Shown here piece by piece: positions 9,547-17,546 of a DNA stretch of 64,000 nucleotides. The DNA is taken from the NCBI RefSeq assembly GCF_947494125.1, contig NZ_CANLTU010000006.1:124001-188000 (forward strand). The letters are read 5' to 3'. Numbering within the stretch: the first letter of the stretch is position 1; each line of letters begins with the position of its first letter. The notes below the pieces were generated by a model that was not told where the DNA came from, did no database searches, and saw nothing but the letters and a program-made list of their open reading frames with translations. The translations under genes and the position numbers were made by a program. The DNA is from an uncultured Tenacibaculum sp. Its GTDB lineage: Bacteria; Bacteroidota; Bacteroidia; Flavobacteriales; Flavobacteriaceae.

Positions 9547-9557
9547 ACTTAATATAT

Positions 9558-10565
9558 TTATATCACTTGAAATCCATGTGCGTATGGATCGTCTTGTTCA
9601 TCAATAATAATATTATTATATCCGTATATTTTTGCCCAACCTTGAATACTTGGAATAATAGCAGGTTTGCCAGCTAGTATTGTTTCTTTTTCAACCCTTC
9701 CAATAAACTTACTTCCAATAAAACTTTCGTGTATATATTGCTCGTTTGTTTTTAGTTTTCCCTTTGCATGTAGTTGAGCTAAGCGAGCTGAGGTGCCTGT
9801 ACCACAAGGGCTTCTGTCTATAGCTTTGTCGCCATAAAAAACAGCATTTCGTCCTGAGGAAGTTGGATCTAATGGATTACCTGTCCAAAGCATATGCGTT
9901 ACATCTCTTATAGTATTATTTTCTGGATGGATAAATAAATCTGGATACTTCTCATTTATTCTATCTCGAACTACTTGAGAATATTGAATAATCTTTGAAG
10001 CTGTAAAATCATGAACTCCAGAAAAGTTTTTTTGAGGATCTACAATAGCGTAATAATTTCCACCATAAGCAACATCAAAAGTGATGTTTCCTAATTCTGG
10101 GCAATCAATAGTTAAATTTTCAGCAGCTAAATAACTTTTTACATTCGTTAGTCTAACCCAATCTACTTTTTTACCTGTTTGTTGATATTCTATTTCAACC
10201 AAGCCAGCAGGTGCTTCCATTTTAATTTTACCTGGAATTTTTGGGGTAATTAAGCCTTCTTCTATAGCAATAGTAATTGTACCTATTGTGCCATGTCCAC
10301 ACATAGGTAAACAACCAGATGTTTCTATAAATAAAATTGAAAAATCATTTTCAGGATTATGAGGAGGAAATAAAATGGATCCACTCATCATGTCATGTCC
10401 GCGAGGTTCAAACATTAAACCTTTACGTATCCAATCGTATTCTTTTAAAAAATGTTGTCGTTTTTCACTCATGTTAGCGCCAATTAAGTTTGGACCTCCT
10501 CCAGCTATAACTCTTACTGGATTTCCACAAGTATGCGCATCAACGCAAAAAAAAGTTTTTCTCAT
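9558..10565 (-). CDS. 4-hydroxyproline 2-epimerase
   Basis: This is a 335-residue member of the proline racemase family with both catalytic cysteines: MCGH (Cys about 89) and DRSPCGTGT (Cys about 254). It should invert C2 of trans-4-hydroxy-L-proline to give cis-4-hydroxy-D-proline, the first step of the pathway completed by its neighbours. Proline racemase is the main alternative, but the operon context favours hydroxyproline. It differs clearly from the Cys/Thr paralogue at 5148-6215. A 154-base gap with an inverted repeat separates it from the upstream dehydrogenase gene. Confidence 0.9.
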   Translation of the reverse strand: MRKTFFCVDAHTCGNPVRVIAGGGPNLIGANMSEKRQHFLKEYDWIRKGLMFEPRGHDMMSGSILFPPHNPENDFSILFIETSGCLPMCGHGTIGTITIAIEEGLITPKIPGKIKMEAPAGLVEIEYQQTGKKVDWVRLTNVKSYLAAENLTIDCPELGNITFDVAYGGNYYAIVDPQKNFSGVHDFTASKIIQYSQVVRDRINEKYPDLFIHPENNTIRDVTHMLWTGNPLDPTSSGRNAVFYGDKAIDRSPCGTGTSARLAQLHAKGKLKTNEQYIHESFIGSKFIGRVEKETILAGKPAIIPSIQGWAKIYGYNNIIIDEQDDPYAHGFQVI

Positions 10566-10578
10566 CTTAAATTGAAGC

Positions 10579-10645
10579 GCCAGCTTGTATTTCCTCTTAG
10601 AAAAAACCCTTCAAAAATTTATCTCTTCAAAAAAACGAAGCTGGC
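10579..10645 (-). repeat. Inverted repeat in the leader of the epimerase gene
   Basis: GCCAGCTT at 10579-10586 is matched by AAGCTGGC at 10638-10645, a perfect 8-base GC-rich stem in an AT-rich region, about 15 bases upstream of the epimerase start on the minus strand. It could fold in the mRNA leader and affect translation or processing; this is inference. Confidence 0.4.
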
Positions 10646-10668
10646 ATTGTTTCAATCTCTAGACAGGA

Positions 10669-10676
10669 CAAAAATA
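10669..10676 (-). promoter_or_regulatory. Possible internal promoter -7 element for epimerase
   Basis: On the minus strand this reads TATTTTTG, matching TAnnTTTG. No TTG was found at the right -33 spacing. It would give a leader of about 100 bases containing the inverted repeat at 10579-10645. Confidence 0.35.
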
Positions 10677-10719
10677 GTATATGATTTTTTGCTCTATCTA
10701 AAGAAATTCTTAAAATTTA

Positions 10720-12306
10720 CTATTCAATATTACTTTTTGTAAAATTACCGTTAACTGAGCGTGAAATTTGTAATGGGTTTTCATTTTTCAATTCATCTGG
10801 TAATAATTCATTAGGCCAATCTTGATAACTAAAAGGTCGTACCCAACGTTTAATAGAATCAATTCCAACAGCTGTAAAACGGCTATCTGTTGAAGCTGGG
10901 TATGGACCACCATGCACCATTGACGGACATACTTCTACTCCGGTTGGAACACCGTTAAATATTATTCGCCCAACTCTATTTTGTAAAGCGTCTATTGTTG
11001 GTTTGTATTCTGGTAATTCATTTTCGTCAGAAATTACAGTTCCTGTTAATTGCCCTTCTAATTGAGAAATAATTTTTTCTAATTGAGCAGCACTTTCACA
11101 TTGTACAACCATTGAAAATGGACCAAACACTTCTTGATGTAATGTTGTATTTTCTAAAAATGTTTTTCCTTCTACTGTTGTAACAATTTGAGTAGCATAA
11201 TTAGATTGTACTTCATCTTCATAATTACCAACAACAATCAACCCACTCTGTGCTAAAGCCTTCTCTTTATTACTTTCATAAGCAGCAACAATGTTTGGGT
11301 GTAACATTGAAGATGGAGATATTTCTACAATGTTACTAGCTAATTCATTTGTAAAGTTTGTAAGTTCTTCACTTTTAATCCCTAAAATTAACCCAGGGTT
11401 GGTGCAAAACTGTCCAGCCCCTAATGTAATAGAATTGGCATACGTATTTGCTAAAGATTCACTTCTGTTTTGTAATGCTTTAGGTAATATTATTACAGGG
11501 TTAACACTTCCCATTTCAGCAAAAACAGGAATTGGTTCTTCTCGTTTTGCAGCTAAATCTAACAAGGCTCTTCCTCCTCGAATACTCCCAGTAAAACCAA
11601 CTGCTTTTACTTTTGGATGTGAAACTAATTGTTGTCCAACTTCTATACCACTTGAGTTTAGGTTGGAGAACACACCTTTTGGCATATTTGTTTTTTCAGC
11701 AGCTTTTATTATTGCTGATGCTACTAATTCACCCGTTCCTGCATGCATTGGATGCGATTTGACTATTACTGGGCAGCCAGAAGCTAATGCTGCAGCCGTA
11801 TCTCCTCCAGCAGTTGAGTATGCTAACGGAAAATTGCTTGCTCCAAATACAACTACGGGTCCTAAAGGAATACTTAGTTTTCTTATATCAGATTTTGGTA
11901 AAGGTTCTCTTGTTGGAATTGCTGTATCTATTGTTGCTTCTACCCATGAACCTTCAGCTACTAGTTCTGCAAAAGAGCGCAATTGAAATACTGTTCTTCC
12001 TCTTTCTCCTTTTGCACGTCCTTCTGGTAATCCAGTTTCCGAACAATAAGTTTCTATTAATTCATTATCTAAAGCTAATATTTCATCAGCAATAGTATTT
12101 AAAAAAGTTGCTTTTTGCTTTCCAGAGATACTTCTATATTCTTTAAAAGCTTGCGAAGCTAAAGATACAGCGTTGTTAATTTCTTCTTGAGTAGCTTCGG
12201 TAAAAACAGTGTTATTTTCTTCATTCAATTCTGGATTGAAAGTTTTATAGGTTTTGCCTCCTGAGGCAGATATTACATCTCCTATATAATTTTTTCCTGT
12301 TATCAT
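10720..12306 (-). CDS. 2,5-dioxopentanoate (2-oxoglutarate semialdehyde) dehydrogenase
   Basis: This aldehyde dehydrogenase of 528 residues oxidises 2-oxoglutarate semialdehyde to 2-oxoglutarate, the last step of hydroxyproline breakdown. The cofactor-site sequence GFTGSIRGG, catalytic glutamate in AEMGSVNP (about E264) and nucleophile in GQFCTNPG (about C301) are all present. Overall sequence fits the NADP-preferring ALDH class used for this semialdehyde. The start lies one base after the stop of the upstream deaminase gene, so the two are cotranscribed and probably translationally coupled. Confidence 0.92.
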   Translation of the reverse strand: MITGKNYIGDVISASGGKTYKTFNPELNEENNTVFTEATQEEINNAVSLASQAFKEYRSISGKQKATFLNTIADEILALDNELIETYCSETGLPEGRAKGERGRTVFQLRSFAELVAEGSWVEATIDTAIPTREPLPKSDIRKLSIPLGPVVVFGASNFPLAYSTAGGDTAAALASGCPVIVKSHPMHAGTGELVASAIIKAAEKTNMPKGVFSNLNSSGIEVGQQLVSHPKVKAVGFTGSIRGGRALLDLAAKREEPIPVFAEMGSVNPVIILPKALQNRSESLANTYANSITLGAGQFCTNPGLILGIKSEELTNFTNELASNIVEISPSSMLHPNIVAAYESNKEKALAQSGLIVVGNYEDEVQSNYATQIVTTVEGKTFLENTTLHQEVFGPFSMVVQCESAAQLEKIISQLEGQLTGTVISDENELPEYKPTIDALQNRVGRIIFNGVPTGVEVCPSMVHGGPYPASTDSRFTAVGIDSIKRWVRPFSYQDWPNELLPDELKNENPLQISRSVNGNFTKSNIE

Positions 12307-12307
12307 T

Positions 12308-13222
12308 CTATAAATTTTTATAATCAGGTAAAGTAGGTCTGTTCTTTAATCCAGTTTCTATAACATTTAATACATGTTTACGTTCATTTCCAATTAAAGG
12401 TAATCGTGGTGCACGAACATTTTCTGTACCTATTCCTGTAGCTACTTCAGCTAATTTGATATTTTGTACTAATTTAGAATTTATATCTAATTCTAGCAAA
12501 GGTAAAAACCAACGATATATTTCTAAGGCTTCTTGAATTCTACCTGCTTTTTGTAGTTCGTAAATTGCAACCGTTTCTTTTGGGAAAGCACAAACTAAAC
12601 CAGCAATCCAACCATCGGCACCCATTAATAAGCTTTCTAGTGCTAAAGTATCAACGCCAGTCATTATTTTTAAACGATCTCCGAAGCGGTTTTTTATTCT
12701 AGTTACATTTGATATATCTCTAGTTGATTCTTTTACAGCCTCTATGTTTTTACATTCTAATAATTGATCAAACATGTCTAATGTTACTTCTACTTTATAA
12801 TCTACAGGATTATTATATACCATAATTGGTAAAGAAGTATTATTTGCTACAGCTTTAAAGTATTCTACGGTCTCTCTATCTCCAGATTTATAACGCATAG
12901 GAGGTAACATCATAAGACCTTTTGCACCGTCTTCTTCAGCTTTTTGAGCTGCTTCTATAGCTCCTTTTGTAGTCTGTTCGGCTACATTCATTAGTACAGG
13001 AACTTTTCCATTAACAATATTAACGGTTGTTTTTGTTAGTTCACTTTTTTCTTCATTTGACAAAGTACTTGCTTCTCCTAAAGTACCACCCAAAACAATT
13101 CCATGAACTTGAGCATCTAATTGTGCTTTTATATTCACTTCAAACATGTTTAAATCTAAGGTGTCTTTATTTGTAAACTTTGTAGTTACAGCTGGCATAA
13201 CGCCTTTCCAATTTATACTCAT
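12308..13222 (-). CDS. Delta1-pyrroline-4-hydroxy-2-carboxylate deaminase (DHDPS family)
   Basis: A 304-residue TIM-barrel lyase of the dihydrodipicolinate synthase/N-acetylneuraminate lyase family. It shows GGTLGEASTLS, a tyrosine in MVYNNPVDYK (about 136) and the Schiff-base lysine in AVKEST (about K164). It is not the biosynthetic dapA: in this operon it should deaminate and dehydrate pyrroline-4-hydroxy-2-carboxylate to 2-oxoglutarate semialdehyde. It is the first gene of the minus-strand operon, next to the divergent AraC regulator. A -7 element (TAGCTTTG, minus strand) lies at 13236-13243, giving a very short leader. Confidence 0.88.
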   Translation of the reverse strand: MSINWKGVMPAVTTKFTNKDTLDLNMFEVNIKAQLDAQVHGIVLGGTLGEASTLSNEEKSELTKTTVNIVNGKVPVLMNVAEQTTKGAIEAAQKAEEDGAKGLMMLPPMRYKSGDRETVEYFKAVANNTSLPIMVYNNPVDYKVEVTLDMFDQLLECKNIEAVKESTRDISNVTRIKNRFGDRLKIMTGVDTLALESLLMGADGWIAGLVCAFPKETVAIYELQKAGRIQEALEIYRWFLPLLELDINSKLVQNIKLAEVATGIGTENVRAPRLPLIGNERKHVLNVIETGLKNRPTLPDYKNL

Positions 13223-13235
13223 TGTGTTTTTTGTG

Positions 13236-13243
13236 CAAAGCTA
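13236..13243 (-). promoter_or_regulatory. Promoter -7 element of the 4-hydroxyproline operon
   Basis: The minus strand reads TAGCTTTG, a full match to TAnnTTTG, 14 bases upstream of the first ATG. There is no TTG at the proper -33 spacing, as expected for an activator-dependent promoter. Confidence 0.5.
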
Positions 13244-13280
13244 TATATGAATTTCAAACACTATTACTCTTTTTTTAGCA

Positions 13281-13336
13281 TTTATATGTATTATATTACC
13301 TTTATATGTTTTATTTATTATGATTTAAGGTAATAT
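13281..13336. promoter_or_regulatory. Candidate AraC-regulator operator between divergent genes
   Basis: Two elements overlap here. The direct repeat TTTATATGT sits at 13281-13289 and 13301-13309, exactly 20 bases (two helical turns) apart, which is the usual layout of AraC half-sites. An inverted repeat pairs ATATTACCTT (13293-13302) with AAGGTAATAT (13327-13336). The site lies about 50-105 bases upstream of the predicted operon start and just upstream of the regulator gene. The repeats are seen; binding is inference. Confidence 0.55.
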
Positions 13337-13363
13337 GTTATAGATTAGCGTAAAATTTTAATA

Positions 13364-14203
13364 ATGAAAGTTCTACCATTTGAAATACCGAAGACTAAAA
13401 ATTTAGGATTAATTTATCAAGAAGATAAAGGTGAGTTTTTTTACGATAAACTTCATCAACACAAAGAAATACAAGTGTGTTATATTGTTAAAGGTGAAGG
13501 AACTTTAATTATAGGTGATACTGTTAATGAATATGAGTCTAAAGATATATTTGTTATTGGAGGAAATCAACCTCATGTTTTTAAAAGTGATGCATCTCGA
13601 ATAAAACAATCATTAATGATTTCACTTTTTTTTACTAAAGAATCTTTTGGTAAAGATTTTTTTGAACTAGATGATTTTAAGGAGTTAACTACTTTTTTTC
13701 TTAACTCAAAAAATAGTTTTAGAGTTAATACCAACAAAGAAAAGTTAAGAAAGTTATTTTTAAAATTACCAAAAAGTAGGGATTTAGTAAAGTTTATTGT
13801 TTTTATTAAGATGATTAATGTTATTATAAAATCTGAAATGCAACCTCTCTCTACTTTTTTTTACAAAAAAAAGTACTCGGATAATGAAGGTAAACGCATG
13901 GGAGACGTTATGGATTATACACTGAATAATTTTAATAATAAAATAGAATTAGAAGAAATATCTGAAGTGGCTAATATGACTACCAATGCTTTTTGTAGGT
14001 ATTTTAAACAAAGAACAAATAAAACGTATTTTACTTTTTTAAATGAACTTAGAATAGAAAAGGCATGTAAATTATTGCAAAATAAAGAATATTCAATAAT
14101 TGAAGTATCAGAAAAATCAGGTTTTAAAAATATTTCAAATTTCAATAGAAAGTTCAAAGAACTAAAAGAAAGAACACCATCGGCTTATAGATTAGGTCAT
14201 TAA
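13364..14203 (+). CDS. AraC-family transcriptional regulator of hydroxyproline genes
   Basis: This 279-residue protein has an N-terminal cupin-like sensing half (HQHKEIQVCYIVKGEG, then GGNQPHVF) and a C-terminal double helix-turn-helix domain of AraC type. The latter runs from about 180 with EEISEVANMTTNAFCRYFK and ends ISNFNRKFKELKERTPSAYR. It is divergent from the 4-hydroxyproline operon across a 141-base gap holding the operator candidate, so it most likely senses a pathway intermediate and controls that operon. The ligand is not known from sequence. Confidence 0.85.
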   Translation: MKVLPFEIPKTKNLGLIYQEDKGEFFYDKLHQHKEIQVCYIVKGEGTLIIGDTVNEYESKDIFVIGGNQPHVFKSDASRIKQSLMISLFFTKESFGKDFFELDDFKELTTFFLNSKNSFRVNTNKEKLRKLFLKLPKSRDLVKFIVFIKMINVIIKSEMQPLSTFFYKKKYSDNEGKRMGDVMDYTLNNFNNKIELEEISEVANMTTNAFCRYFKQRTNKTYFTFLNELRIEKACKLLQNKEYSIIEVSEKSGFKNISNFNRKFKELKERTPSAYRLGH

Positions 14204-14270
14204 TATGTTAAAAACATGAATAATATATATACTTTTTTAAAAAATAACCTAATTTCTTATTTCTCTTGGC

Positions 14271-14278
14271 TATATTTG
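14271..14278 (+). promoter_or_regulatory. Promoter -7 element of the PorP/SprF-like gene
   Basis: TATATTTG fully matches TAnnTTTG and lies 25 bases before the ATG at 14303. It also argues against the in-frame ATG at 14216, which is upstream of it. Confidence 0.55.
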
Positions 14279-14302
14279 ACGGCTATTTATCAATTAAAGT
14301 AT

Positions 14303-15268
14303 ATGAAAAAAATTGTTGTTTTGTTTTTAATCGTTTTTGTGTCAAATATCTCGGCACAAGAGACTCTACCTATATACGCAGATTATTTATCTGATAATGT
14401 TTATCTATTACATCCTGCTGCTGCAGGAGTAGGAGACTGTGGTAAGGTTAGATTAACAGCACGTCAGCAATGGATTGGAGTTAAAGATGCTCCTTCGCTA
14501 CAAACAGCAAGTTTCCATGCTAAATTTAATGAGAATTCAAATGCTGGTTATGGTTTAATTTTATTTAATGACAAGAATGGTTATCATTCTCAAAAAGGTC
14601 TTCAAGGTACATATGCTTATCATTTAGATATGGGAAATGAAAACTTATTTAACCAATTTTCATTTGGTCTTTCAATGTCTATTGTACAAAATGAAGTAGA
14701 TCAAAGAAGATTTGTTAATGACCCGACTGTAAGCCAAGTAATAGAAAGTAATTTTTATTTTAATGCTGATTTTGGTATGGCTTACCATTATAAAGGTTTC
14801 GCTTCTTATTTTACAGTTAAGAATATATTATTATCTGCTAAGAATAATTTAAATTCAAATTTCGAATCCCTTAATCTTAGAAATTATATTTTAGGAGGTA
14901 GTTATTTTTTTGGAGATAAAGAAAAATTACAGTTTGAGCCTTCTTTCATGGTTCAATACAAAGAACAAACTGGTGAGAAAATTGGTGATTTAAATTTTAA
15001 GGTTTATAAAAGTTTTGAAAAAACACAATTATGGGCTGCTTTATCTTATAGAAGAAGCTTTGACAGTAGTGTATTTGGTGATGCCCATTATGTAACTCCT
15101 ATTTTAGGAATGAACTATAAAAATTTAATGTTTGCTTATACTTATACTCAGCAAACAGGTGATGTTGTTTTTTCTAATGGAGGTTTCCACCAACTTTCTT
15201 TTGGTATAGATATTTTATGTAGAAAACGTAGAGCTTCAGCTTGCCCAAATATTAATGGAAGCTTTTAA
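14303..15268 (+). CDS. PorP/SprF-family type IX secretion system membrane protein
   Basis: This is a 321-residue outer-membrane beta-barrel protein with a signal peptide ending near ISAQ. The N-terminal hallmark of the family is visible: YLLHPAAAGVGDCGKVRLTARQQWIG, given here only in parts (HPAAAG, LTARQQWIG). PorP/SprF proteins help type IX secretion and anchor particular secreted adhesins (type B C-terminal domains). The start at 14303 is chosen because it begins the signal peptide MKKIVVLFLIVFV and follows a -7 element; the longer in-frame ORF from 14216 adds a non-typical 29 residues. No SprB-like adhesin lies nearby, so its substrate is unknown. The last 4 bases overlap convergent murI. 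Confidence 0.85.
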   Translation: MKKIVVLFLIVFVSNISAQETLPIYADYLSDNVYLLHPAAAGVGDCGKVRLTARQQWIGVKDAPSLQTASFHAKFNENSNAGYGLILFNDKNGYHSQKGLQGTYAYHLDMGNENLFNQFSFGLSMSIVQNEVDQRRFVNDPTVSQVIESNFYFNADFGMAYHYKGFASYFTVKNILLSAKNNLNSNFESLNLRNYILGGSYFFGDKEKLQFEPSFMVQYKEQTGEKIGDLNFKVYKSFEKTQLWAALSYRRSFDSSVFGDAHYVTPILGMNYKNLMFAYTYTQQTGDVVFSNGGFHQLSFGIDILCRKRRASACPNINGSF

Positions 15269-16065
15269 AATTCTGAATAATTTACTATTACATTTTTATA
15301 TTTTTTTAAAATGTTTTGCATAACAATTTCTTCTTTGTTACTGTAGAAAATGTTTGTTGCTTTGTTATTATTGGATGAATAAAGTATATTGTTCTCTTGT
15401 AAAATATTCTTTGTTTGTATAGCTACAGCTTCACCTGAATCAATAATATTTATTTTTGGACCAACAATAGACCTTATTTGAGGTATTAAAAAAGGATAAT
15501 GAGTGCAACCTAATACAATTGAATCACATTTATTAGAGAGCATAGGATTTAGATACTTTTCTAATAAATTAGTCATTTCTTTCGAGTGCATTTTTCCATT
15601 TTCAATAAGCTCAACTAAACCTTCTCCAATCTGTTCTATGATTGTAATATTATCATCAATATTGGCTGATGTTTTTTCAAACAAACTACTGTTAAGAGTT
15701 CCTTTAGTAGCTAAGATACCAATAACACCTGTTTTTGTTTGAATTGAAGCAGGTTTAATGGCCGGTTCTATTCCTATGAAAGGAATTGTATAATTATCTC
15801 TTAAATACTTAATTGCGTTAGTTGTTGCGGTGTTACAAGCAACAACAATAAGTTTGCATCCTTTACTTATTAAGAATTCTGTGTTTTTTATAGATAAGTT
15901 AATGATTTCCTCTTTAGTTTTTTGACCATAAGGAGCATTGTAGTTATCAGACAGATAAATAGTGTTCTCATTTGGTAGTAAATTATTAATTTCTTTCCAA
16001 ATTGAGATTCCACCAATACCAGAATCAAAAATACCTATAGGTTGTTTAGCTTTTGTGATTACCAT
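15265..16065 (-). CDS. murI: Glutamate racemase
   Basis: The enzyme makes D-glutamate for peptidoglycan. Hallmarks are GIFDSGIGG at the start, the first catalytic cysteine in VACNTATTNA and the second in GCTHYPFL. Length is about 266 residues, normal for MurI. The ORF can be extended to a TTG at 16074, but that TTG is part of a TATTTTTG -7-like sequence (16072-16079), so ATG at 16065 is preferred. It lies downstream of an OmpH-type gene, from which a terminator separates it. Confidence 0.93.
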   Translation of the reverse strand: MVITKAKQPIGIFDSGIGGISIWKEINNLLPNENTIYLSDNYNAPYGQKTKEEIINLSIKNTEFLISKGCKLIVVACNTATTNAIKYLRDNYTIPFIGIEPAIKPASIQTKTGVIGILATKGTLNSSLFEKTSANIDDNITIIEQIGEGLVELIENGKMHSKEMTNLLEKYLNPMLSNKCDSIVLGCTHYPFLIPQIRSIVGPKINIIDSGEAVAIQTKNILQENNILYSSNNNKATNIFYSNKEEIVMQNILKKYKNVIVNYSEF

Positions 16066-16080
16066 ATATAGCAAAAATAA

Positions 16081-16106
16081 AAATCCTGCTGTATACAGCA
16101 GGATTT
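16081..16106 (-). terminator. Terminator after the OmpH/Skp gene
   Basis: A perfect 26-base palindrome, arms AAATCCTGCTGTA and its complement, is followed on the minus strand by T-rich sequence. It ends the bam/omp operon before murI. Confidence 0.8.
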
Positions 16107-16130
16107 TTATAAAATATTTTTAAGGTTTTA

Positions 16131-16640
16131 TTAGAAACCTAATTTAGCTTTTACAGCTCCATAAATATCTTCTCCTTTATCGTAAACGATTAAACCTTTA
16201 CCTGGAGTAGCATCAAATACATAAATAATTCCTTTTTCTGAAGCTACTGCTTTAATAGCATCTTCAGCTTTCTTTAAAATAGGAAGTGTTTTTTCTTGAT
16301 ACTTCTTTTGCATTTCTTGACCAGCAGATTGCTCAGCTTTAGTAATTCTTAACCTATCTTGTTGAACTTCTACAGCTCTCTTTTGATTTATTTCTTGAGT
16401 TTGACTCTTACCTTCTGCTTCGTATTTTTTTATCTTAGCTTCTAGTTTTTTATACATAGCTTCAATATCGTCACGGTAAGTTTTATTTAACTTCTCTAAC
16501 TCAGCCTTCATAGACTTAGTTGCAGGCATTTCAGCTAATAATTTATCAGTGTTAATATGTGCAGTTTTTTGTGCATTTGCCATTCCACCTAATCCAATCG
16601 TAAAAATTGCAACTAATAATAACGTTTTTAAATGTTTCAT
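16131..16640 (-). CDS. OmpH/Skp-family periplasmic chaperone
   Basis: A 169-residue exported protein with a signal peptide (ending GMANAQ), a first beta strand (KTAHINTDKLLAEMP), a long charged coiled-coil region (about 45-115) and a C-terminal strand region (IIYVFDATPGKG). This is the Skp/OmpH layout: a trimeric jellyfish chaperone that carries unfolded outer-membrane proteins to BamA. It is last in the porG-uppS-bamA-ompH-ompH series. Length is normal for the family. Confidence 0.9.
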   Translation of the reverse strand: MKHLKTLLLVAIFTIGLGGMANAQKTAHINTDKLLAEMPATKSMKAELEKLNKTYRDDIEAMYKKLEAKIKKYEAEGKSQTQEINQKRAVEVQQDRLRITKAEQSAGQEMQKKYQEKTLPILKKAEDAIKAVASEKGIIYVFDATPGKGLIVYDKGEDIYGAVKAKLGF

Positions 16641-16680
16641 CTCTGTTGTTTTAATTTAATTTTTGTTCTTTATTCTTGAT

Positions 16681-17484
16681 TTATTTGTTCTCTTTTGTTT
16701 CTCCTTCTTTCTTGTTTTTTGCTTCTTCTTGCGCTTTTTTTAATGCTTTTTTCTTTTCTAAGAGCAATCTTCTTTTTTCATCTCTAGCTTTTAATTTAGC
16801 TTGTCTTTTTTCTTCAATTAATTTAATTCTAGCTAATCTATCAGCCTGTTTTTTCTTTTTTAATTCTTCTTTTTTTGCGGCTCTTTGTTTTTGAGCATCA
16901 GTTAAATCACCATCCTTAAGTAATTCTTTTTTTGCTGCAATTTTATCCTTTTTCTGTTGTTTTCTTTGATCAATGTTTATCATTTTTACAACAAGGTCGC
17001 TAATATCGTGTTTTTTGTTCGAATACAGCATAACTAACTCGCCAGATTTGTCAAAAACAAAATCATATTTTTTCCTAGCGGCAATTGTTTGCACTGCATT
17101 GTATACTTGATCTTGAATTGGCTTTATTAATTGCCTTCTCAAATTATACATATCACCTTTAGGTCCAAAATATAAAGATTCTAATCTACGTAAAGATTCA
17201 TGCTTTATTAATATGTCTTCTTCACGTTCTTCAATTAAATCTTTAGTTAAAATAGCTTTTTCATTAGTTAAATCAGTTTTCAAAACTTCAATAGCTCTAG
17301 CTTCTTTATCTAACTTAGTTTTCCATTTTCCAACCTTAGCGTCTAAAGAATTTTGAGCTTCTAAATATTCAGGAATATTTTGAAGTATATACTCCATATC
17401 AATATAGGCTATACGTTGATTTTTTTGCGCAATAGTAATGCTTGTAATAAGTAAAAGAACGATTGATAAAATGCTTTTTTTCAT
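16681..17484 (-). CDS. OmpH-family chaperone with long K/E-rich C-terminal tail
   Basis: This protein has 267 residues, about 100 more than classical Skp. It starts with a signal peptide (ending TIAQ), followed by the OmpH pattern RIAYIDMEYILQNIPEY, a coiled coil, and the closing strand KYDFVFDKSGELVMLY near 145. Residues from about 170 to the end are almost only Lys, Glu, Ala, Arg and Leu, a predicted single long charged helix. It lies 40 bases before the second OmpH gene and 62 bases after bamA. It is probably a BAM-pathway chaperone; the role of the tail is unknown. Confidence 0.85.
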   Translation of the reverse strand: MKKSILSIVLLLITSITIAQKNQRIAYIDMEYILQNIPEYLEAQNSLDAKVGKWKTKLDKEARAIEVLKTDLTNEKAILTKDLIEEREEDILIKHESLRRLESLYFGPKGDMYNLRRQLIKPIQDQVYNAVQTIAARKKYDFVFDKSGELVMLYSNKKHDISDLVVKMINIDQRKQQKKDKIAAKKELLKDGDLTDAQKQRAAKKEELKKKKQADRLARIKLIEEKRQAKLKARDEKRRLLLEKKKALKKAQEEAKNKKEGETKENK

Positions 17485-17546
17485 CTTGTTATAATGTGTT
17501 TAGAAAAAACCGTGCCAAAAACCAGACACATTACAAATGTAAGGTT

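Noticed and set aside
11291..11986. 231-residue plus-strand ORF
   Set aside because: Entirely antisense to the aldehyde dehydrogenase, whose catalytic motifs are intact; composition is that of a reverse shadow.
11787..12095. 102-residue leucine-rich plus-strand ORF
   Set aside because: Antisense shadow of the same dehydrogenase.
16072..16079. murI promoter element
   Set aside because: The match TATTTTTG lies in the T-rich tail of the preceding terminator and would give a start at the ATG itself; too uncertain to list as a feature.
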